Assembly (NCBI GenBank): GCA_015698045.1
Contig: BLAL01000160.1
Coordinates: forward strand, 806,001 to 870,000
Direction of reading: 5' to 3'
DNA: 64,000 bases
From: Rhizophagus clarus
Lineage: Eukaryota > Glomeromycota > Glomeromycetes > Glomerales > Glomeraceae
The position numbers were made by a program, and so were the translations under genes. Shown piece by piece: positions 56,812-64,000 of the stretch. The notes beneath the pieces were generated by a model. The model did no database searches and was not told where the DNA came from. It was given only the letters and a program-made list of their open reading frames with translations. How positions within the stretch are numbered: position 1 is the stretch's first letter; each line of letters opens with the position of its first letter.

Positions 56812-58409
56812 GCTGATTTTAAACAAGGTGAAAGATTGGGAACTTATAGAACAAAATATTATTGTTTCTTTTTTTGCCAGTCATTAAATGGTTCTTCCTT
56901 TGTCGTAGCCTTATCGATTTGTCCAAGCGAAGATTACATCAAAATCCCTATCAAAAAAATTGAAAATCTAATACTAACGGGGTATTCATTACCCTTAAAA
57001 CCTATGTAATTGTGACCAAAAATTCCATGGAATTTATGGTTAATACCAACGCTGATCATGGCTGTGAACTAGTAGATTTGGCAGATTTGGTGTTATTAAA
57101 ACTTTAATATTTTAATAACATATATTTATAGAACAAAGTTTTGTTTATCATCATCTCATCTAAATTTTAATGGTAAAATAAAACAATCACATGTTTTACC
57201 TTTCAATTAATTATTAATAAATCGAAAATTCTTAATACCATTATCAACCAAACTTTCTCTAATTCGAGACATTAAATTAAGTACAAATAAGGAAATGGCT
57301 TAGATTTAAGACGTAAAATGTTTAGTTTCATAATTTTCACAATTATCTAGCGTTCATTCATTTATTCATTTAACCTTCAATTCCCTTCTTTCGAGAGTAA
57401 TACTAAAGCGTACGCTCGCTAAGTCATGGTTGCCATCTCAAGAAGCGAAAATTTGTAACATTTATGCACCATGTTTCTCCTTAATGAGCAATCTCCGTTA
57501 ATTAAGGTTCATTTTATTTCTCTTGTACAATATCAACTTAACTTATATTGTATCGTTCACCCCTTTCTTATAAAGTAGCAGCCACAGTTTAGACAAATAT
57601 TACGTATTATATACATTAGGAAATTTTCTATAATGTAAATTTATTTATCTTCTCTGCAGAAGCCCTGCCGTGCGTGGAATCTTTAATTGTAAAAAAAAAA
57701 GTGCTCCAAATGTAGTTTAGCTTCATCGAGGCGATAAATAATATTTTACAACGTAAACAGTACGTTATTTATCATCGAAGTAGATTATCATGCCATTCAT
57801 ATTTGTCACGTGCATTACTCACGTAAACAGTTGACCAACATAATACCTATAGGCTATAGTATTATTGTGTTTCTTCCATAAAATTGATATAAACGTCGGA
57901 CCTGGTATTATTACATGAAGAAAAAGCGACCAAGATCTACGGGAAATCTGCATCGTTTATCATGAAAATTTGTAGAAATCCGAATAGTTTCAATATTTTC
58001 CACGTAAGCTATACAGAATGTATGGAATCCATGGTATTTGCGTGGACCGATCTATTTAAAAACTTGGATGCAATTGATTGACCCTCCAATTCAAAGTATC
58101 TACTATAATATAGCGCCCTCCAAAATTCCTGAATTTATGAAGTGCCGGGTATCTTAGTCAACCGTTTACGGTAACACATTTAAGCATTACTTTCAATAAG
58201 ATGTAAAAGATTCTCATGTATAAATTATTATAACGTGAATAGTCAAATAGAAGACAATGACAAAGAATATATATGGACCTTCTATGAGGGTTCTGGAAGC
58301 TAGAATCGAATATACTAGATTCTTCTACTAAAAAAACAAGTCATAAAACATCACATCACTAAAATAATGCTTTGTCATTGTTTTCTCTACCTCCGATCAG
58401 CGATGGCGC

Positions 58410-58520
58410 ATTTTGAAGTGATCTTGAATGACTTTGGATGACTTTTGAATGACTATATCATTTTGGTCATTTAAAATAAGACTTTGTCATTTGGATGTCA
58501 TTTGTGTCATTTGAGGTCAT
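58410..58520. repeat. Foldback block of AATGAC/GTCATT words at ~10-base spacing
   Basis: GAATGACTTTGGATGACTTTTGAATGAC at the left faces GTCATTTGGATGTCATT and GTGTCATTTGAGGTCAT at the right, so six copies of ATGAC lie three in each orientation with about 9-11 base spacing. It may be the ends of a small MITE or a cluster of bZIP-type half sites. Confidence 0.45.
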
Positions 58521-59068
58521 ATAGGGCAATATATTAATTTTTAATTTTGATTCGATTATAATGTCTGGATTGTTAGCATGAGGGAGATAGATTATAATAA
58601 AAACAGCAGACTAATTATCTTTCAGAAGACTTTATTTATACCATGATTTTTATTTAAAATAAATAGTCACATAATTTTAGAGTGTTCTTTATATATCAAA
58701 AAAAAAGCAGCCAATTAATGTAATTTTGCATAAAGGAATTAATGTTGGCTTTGCTTCAATGGGCATCTCATAAATGTACAAATTTTAAAAATCAGGTGTC
58801 GGAGATTCTGAAAGTAATTTTAAAAGTAAAAAGACAGCAAAAGTATGTTAATTGAGTTTTAACTTTGGAAAATGTAATTTTTTTAAAAAAAAGGGCTATA
58901 CATGGACTCGTATTAACAAATTTATTTTACGAATCAACGCGGTTTATTATAACAAGTAAAGCAAAAACTTCTTTAATAAACATTTCACAATGAATAGACG
59001 ATTTTATTTATTTATTGAATCATTTTAATTTTTCTAGTATAATTGCAATGATGCATAACAAAAGATAA

Positions 59069-59633
59069 ACACAGTGAAGTTCGATAAACCAGATCTTCGA
59101 TAAACCGGATCATAAGTAAAATCTCGATATGACGGAGTTGTGGATCGGAACGGATTATTATAATCCATACCGGATTTCTTGATATATCGGATTTTGAAAA
59201 ATAAAATTTTACCATTGGAACGGTATATCTATTTCACTGTGTATTTTAAGACAATAATATAATTATTGTTATATTAGTTATTATTGACACATTGATGGAT
59301 TGTGTGGCCAATTATTTATTGAATATTTTAAATCAGCTACTACAACGCAAGCTAATATCTTAAAAAATTATTTATTCTGTATAGATAATTCAGTTAAATC
59401 TTCTACAGAAATTCAAATCAACGATTTATTCAATCTTCCATCTGAGTTACAGCCAAACTCCGATATAACGATACGTCAGGACTCATATGAAATTTTGGAA
59501 AATATATCGTTATATCAAAATTATACCGATATTTATATGCTCTCATATATGGTGGGAAAATGAAATCCCATCAATATATCGAATTTTTAATATATATCGG
59601 TATATCGGATATCGGTATATCGAGGTTAGACTG
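59069..59633. mobile_element. Degenerate pogo/Tigger-like non-autonomous element(s)
   Basis: The right end, read on the minus strand from 59633, is CAGTCTAACCTCGATATACC and is followed by TA on the plus strand, a pogo-like tip. The left end at 59072 reads CAGTGAAGTTCGATAAACC, partly matching. A smaller inverted pair ACACAGTGAA (59069-59078) / TTCACTGTGT (59233-59242) lies inside, so two elements may be nested. The interior is rich in GATATACCG/CGGTATATC words. An 87-codon ORF at 59300-59563 inside may be a transposase scrap but matches nothing I can name. Confidence 0.4.
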
Positions 59634-61069
59634 TAATTCCATCGAATATCGAACCGAATCGGATCGTTAACTTTGAATTTTGCAATATAAGTGTTATTAA
59701 TGCTATATTTAAAAGATTGAATAATTACTTTTGTTTAATATTTTTTCATATGAAGTTTTGCTGGAGGATACATGAATCTAAACCTTTAACTGAATACATA
59801 TATTGATGGATTATCGTGATTATTATGCATATATTTGTAATTTATAAACTAGAAAACGGAAACCGGTATGAAGCCGGAGTGAAATTTATATTTTTATAAT
59901 GGTCAAGTTCACAAATTTAATAGTTAATTCGTGATCTGCTAATTAACCATAAAATTTGGTTATAAAAAGCGGGGATAAGAGAAGAAATGTGGGATAGCTT
60001 ATCTTCTATTAGTCGTGAAGATATGAATTTATTGCCGTTAGATGCGTCCTGAAGAGACGAATCCGATGAACTAAATTATTCTCAGATGAGGAGATATCTT
60101 TAAAATTTAAACCATTGAATTTTCAGCTCTTATGGAAGTGTCAGAATTTTTACCGGTCTTTCATTAAATGGTAGCTAAATGACATATTTTTATGCCTGTA
60201 ATAGTTTTACATTATATATTAGTAATTGATACTTTGCATTGGCGGACCGCACTATTAGTAAAAAACATACATAACTTTTACTGGACTTTAATATAGTTTA
60301 CTGGCGGATCACAAATTATATTATTTTATCATTATTAGATAACGGCGCTAATTTATTGTAGTTCTATTACACCAATAATAATAAAATAAATCTATACTAA
60401 AATCTACTATATAAAGTTCATTATCTAACCTAAAAAAGAGTGATAAATCTCATCAAAGACAAAATCATATATAAATTCCGTTAAAATCAAGCTGTTTGAA
60501 TCATAGAAGGTTAAAACAAAGACCTTAGTCAATGGTTATTAAAAAAAAAAAATAAATAAATTCGAAAGTAGAACTTTTTATTGTAAATTCTAAACCTACA
60601 AAACATTATATTAATATCTCGTTACTAAAAAAAGCACACCCATCAATTTCGCCTAACCTATTGCTTGTTTAACCTACTATACGGCTCATCTCTGACATTA
60701 GCAAATCCAATTGCCGAGACATTCCTACTATGAAAGGAAGTAATAATATTATAAGTGATAATACAAAAAGTGTTAAGATAGAAAACATGAAATCGGGAAC
60801 GACGCTCAACGAGAAGTCTCATCATCTGTTACCTGCGAGTTTCTTTCCTGATAATGTTCTCTTTAATATTTCAAATTATTTCTTGTGTAGCATTTATCTA
60901 ATAATTCGAATGTACGTCCGCATGAATAAGATTATTCATCTCAACTTTAAATTATAAAAATTAATACTTACCTCTTTAATAATCGTCAAAGATTTTGACC
61001 TCCACTACTGGTGTTATGGCCAATTTGACTTCCATTTCCAATTTCCTCCATTTGAAATTTTTACCGCCA

Positions 61070-62200
61070 CAAAAGTCTGGAAATGTAGTAAAAAAAAAAA
61101 CAATAAAATTAAATTTCAAACTTCATACAGTGTAAATTTAAAAAATTAACCGAAATCTAGTGTTCAAAGAGATCTGAGGCGTGCTTCAAAACAATATTTG
61201 ATTATGCTGAAAAACCACCTAAAAAAGAAACCAAATGAACAATTAGAAATGTTCATTAAGATAAAAAAAATTGAATCCCACGCCCAAATACTCGACGAAC
61301 TGGCCACCTAAAAAAACATTGAAGCGTTTTCATTAGAAGGACTAATACAAAAAACTCCCTTAACGAATTCTCACGCGTCTAAATACCTGAAGGACTGGCT
61401 ATGTGAAAAAAAAAAACTAACAAAAAAAAAAAACTTGAAAAAAAGCTAAATTCAATATAATATAACAAAAAATTACTTTTCCCCTTGATTTTATATCGTG
61501 TGGTTAGCTGGCGGAACTACACGCTATCTAAAATCAACGAACCATTAGAAACAGCTCGTTAAAAAAAACAAAAAAAAAAAAAAAAATACAAGGTTGTACC
61601 AAAATTCTACGCGTCCAAAACATTTTTGCTTGTACTGTTTGTTTTTTTTCGGTTCTTTGTTTAGATTTAAACACCATCGGGCATCTATAAAAAAGAAACA
61701 TCGGCAACGTTCGCTAGAATAAATAAATTAATAATGTGAATAATTTCCTTGTAGAATACTTTAATGACTTTTAATCTTTGATCAGTGTCGATTACTATAT
61801 AGTTAATGATTTATAATCTTTGTCGATTTTGCATTCTAATTAATTAACTATAAAGTAATTTGATTCGGTATTCAGATTTTAATGAAGCCAGTGCACTGAT
61901 AAATTGTTTGTCAGTTGACATGGAAAAAAATATGTTCCATTAAGACTCTATGCGTTTAAAAGGCGAAAAGCAACTGCATAAAAAGGAACTGTTAAAAACT
62001 GTTCGTTAAAACAAAAAAAAAAATTGAAGAAAAAAAAAAAAAAATTTGAAAAACTCACTGAATTGTCATGTCCGAAGACTGAAAAAAACAGCCTAAAAAG
62101 AACGAAAAAAATCGAACCACTAAAAAATGGTTCGTTAAATAATTTTTTCACCGGAAAATAAGTGAGAGAGAAGAGAGAAAAAGGAAAGGACGGAAGAAAG
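61070..62200. repeat. A-rich low-complexity DNA with CGTTAAA/CGAACCA foldbacks
   Basis: Poly-A runs alternate with short words GCTCGTTAAAA, GTTCGTTAAAA and GGTTCGTTAAA, and a perfect hairpin CGAACCA / TGGTTCG near 62112-62133. The Phe-rich minus-strand ORF at 61948-62151 is a composition artefact. Confidence 0.45.
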
Positions 62201-62574
62201 GAAATGAGGAAGAAAAACTTTTATAGTTTTGTATTTGTTTTGATTATCGATCTTATCAGATGTGATAACACGACGCACCATTTGCTCTGAAGTCTGGACA
62301 ATCATATTTTATATTTTTTCTGTAGAACGGGGTTTTTTAATCAATCTATATAATGAACATGATAAAGTTTGCTTTATCAAGAAATCAAGATGCATTATAT
62401 GCGTCTACTCACAGGAATAATTATATAGTTCGGAGAATATCGAATTCATTCCAAGAGATGTGAAATAAAACTGTATCTTAATTTTACTTTACAAATCTAA
62501 TTCTTCAAGTTCATCTAATTATAATAATATCACATTCAATAAAATTTGAATTATGATAAACTGTTTCGATGTAA

Positions 62575-63430
62575 TTATAAATTGGCCGTTACTTCTTTAC
62601 TAGTCAGCTCGCATGTAAGTTGATCATCAAATTCTGATGCATTGTTATTATCCCAACATCTTTTACGTACATTTAGGAGTTCCTTCAACAACAGAGGGTC
62701 TTCACCCTTGCATATCCTAATGCTAATAGAATCATAAATGCTTTCGATTGGTCTGATGTCAACTCCCACATAATCATTCCGAAACTATATATGCCAGAAG
62801 CAGTATATACACCTTCACGTAAAATTTCAGGAGCATCGAACGGTAATACTCCATATACGCCAAATTCAGATCCTAAACCTTCTAAATAAGCTTTTCCTTC
62901 TTGTCCTATTAAAATTATTAAAATGTTACCGATATATGAAGATTATGATGTACAAGACCAGCTTCATTTATCATTCCATCTAATTGGAGAAAAGTCTTTT
63001 TTGTAAATAATAATGTAAATCTCTATTTTTAACTTAATTCATTACAAGCAAATATGCTTAGACCATAACATCTAATTATCTTCAGATCGCTCGCATGTGA
63101 CGTAGCACATCGTATATGCGCATTTAATTTACGTAAAAATTCCCGAGAAATGTTATACGAATAACCAAAATTTTTAATGGCAACATTTTGTTGACCATAA
63201 CTTTCAAATTTTTTCCGAATAACATAGTTAAAGGACCACTCATACATACAGCAGAATAAACGGTACCAAATTTACCTTTTTCGATTTGATTCTTTGCATT
63301 TAATTAAGTATCTTCAATAATTTTATCAATAATTTCATGTCCGCTTTTATATCTGATAAATTTTCTCCCTCCACACTTTTGACACCAGGTATAATCTGAT
63401 AATAATTGTTCATAATTAAAACATAGAAAT
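62575..63430 (-). pseudogene. Broken TKL-type protein kinase
   Basis: Kinase pieces appear in order but in several frames: ribbon WCQKCGGRKF (about 63390), EKGKFGTVYSAV (Gly loop, about 63265), NVAIKNFGYSYNISREFLRK (Lys and helix C) and LKIIRCYGLS (63050-63190), a damaged catalytic loop LVHHNLHI where LVHRDLHSGN is expected (about 62955), GVYGVLPFDAPEILREGVYT (activation segment and APE, about 62830), IYSFGMIMWELTS, and RICKGEDPLLL to KRCWDNNN (62630-62720). Breaks include a TAA at 63304-63306, a frameshift near 63245, stops after the catalytic loop and a frameshift near 62750. The invariant catalytic Asp is replaced by Asn. No function as a kinase is possible. Confidence 0.82.
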
Positions 63431-63945
63431 ATACTTGATAATTTAATATATACAGTAAATAATAACGTTTATCTAAATCATCACAAAATAAATTCATGTA
63501 TACATCTATTATTAATATGATTATAGAAATATTTAACAATACTTGTGAAATTTCATAAATAGCATAGTACAATATACCAATAATTGATCTTGATGTAACT
63601 AACATTCCTAATAAGATTTTAAACCAAATTTTAATCATAAAAATTGTTGAAAACGCAACAATAAATAGATTTTTCAATTAATTCCCAAGTAAAATTCGAT
63701 TTTGTAATGAATTTACAAAAATCAATAAATTTAAATTTCATATATTCATATACGTTTGACTTTATAAAATTTACGAATTGTCCGTCGTAATTCTTGTCCT
63801 GATAATCGTATTCAATATACGATACAATATAAAGCATTCCTATAAACAAAATTATTGTCTCAGATGGTGTTTGAATTCTTGAATCTCCGGTGCATAATAA
63901 CCATGTACTCGCATTCAATGCCGCTATAATAAAACATATTTTCAT
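63300..63945 (-). pseudogene. Hydrophobic multi-segment membrane protein fragment, frameshifted
   Basis: Two overlapping frames (63945-63631 and 63677-63300) look like one damaged gene. The first starts MKICFIIAALNASTWLLCTG, a signal-like or membrane segment, then IILFIGMLYIVSYIEYD, and continues with a hydrophilic part. The second has four hydrophobic stretches (LFIVAFSTIFMIKIWFKILL, ISQVLLNISIIILIIDVYM, YLLYILNYQVYFYVLIM and one near IIGILYYAIY). Its 3' part overlaps the first bases of the broken kinase in another frame, so this may be the N-terminus of the same former gene. Family not recognised. Confidence 0.4.
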
Positions 63946-64000
63946 GACCCTTATAATTATTTCTTTTGCATTTTTATTATATGTATGTGTTAATTTCTTT

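Larger units (their letters stand above)
56812..62574. other. 5.8-kb non-coding region with degenerate foldback elements
   Basis: No intact gene supported. Items of note are listed separately: a TGAC-spaced block at 58410-58520, a pogo-like remnant at 59069-59633 and A-rich low-complexity DNA at 61070-62200. A hairpin (GATAAATAA...TTATTTATC with inner AACGT/ACGTT) lies at 57730-57780. A plus-strand ORF at 60730-60957 (75 codons) has no recognised domain. Confidence 0.45.

Noticed and set aside
60730-60957. 75-codon plus-strand ORF MKGSNNIISDNTKS
   Set aside because: No domain or neighbouring exon; too weak to call.

Overview
The window looks like nuclear DNA of an arbuscular mycorrhizal fungus (Glomeromycotina, Rhizophagus-like). 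The sequence is strongly AT-rich, genes are small with 65-91 bp GT-AG introns, and the gene content matches the families expanded in these fungi: tyrosine-kinase-like (TKL-type) kinases with an N-terminal CxxC...CxxC ribbon, BTB-BACK-TLDc proteins, F-box/leucine-rich proteins, a MATA-type HMG-box protein and many DNA transposons. No bacterial-type operons, rRNA, tRNA or CRISPR arrays were found. The taxonomic call is inference from protein families, not from a marker gene.

Region 1 (1-10.7 kb) is a nest of transposons with boundaries that can be set to the base. A decayed PIF1/Helitron-type helicase (1-2189) is interrupted by a 421-bp hAT-type MITE (134-554, 8-bp target duplication). A 3.4-kb Tc1/mariner-type element (2192-5597, 27-bp perfect inverted repeats, TA duplication) carries an intact-looking DD34E transposase with two introns and, facing it tail to tail, a second gene with Cys-rich and SAM-domain parts. 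A 4.9-kb hAT element (5719-10659, 8-bp duplication AATGAACC) carries a transposase gene with three nonsense codons, itself split by a 1.3-kb Tc1 element (8309-9617, 31-bp perfect inverted repeats) whose transposase has lost its second catalytic Asp.

Region 2 (10.7-13.8 kb) holds three ~805-bp tandem units, each with two related inverted-repeat modules, followed by a purine-rich minisatellite. Region 3 (17.7-36 kb) is a gene-family district: two minus-strand kinases in tandem, two plus-strand BTB-BACK-TLDc genes in tandem, a small coiled-coil ORF with a frameshift, and a 1044-residue TPR-kinase fusion whose 102-bp TPR repeats show recent 204-bp expansion. Region 4 (36-46 kb) is mostly non-coding, with one KH-domain gene at 43.5 kb. 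Region 5 (46.5-56.8 kb), all on the minus strand, holds a fourth kinase, three F-box genes (the last split by one TGA) and a MATA_HMG-type gene. Region 6 (56.8-64 kb) is non-coding with degenerate foldback elements, then a broken kinase next to hydrophobic ORFs at the right edge.

The kinases, BTB-TLDc and F-box proteins are plausible signalling and ubiquitin-ligase adaptor genes that expand by local duplication; nothing in the window shows that they act in one pathway. The best candidates for something undescribed are the two-gene Tc1-type transposon with SAM cargo, and the 805-bp array with conserved foldback modules.
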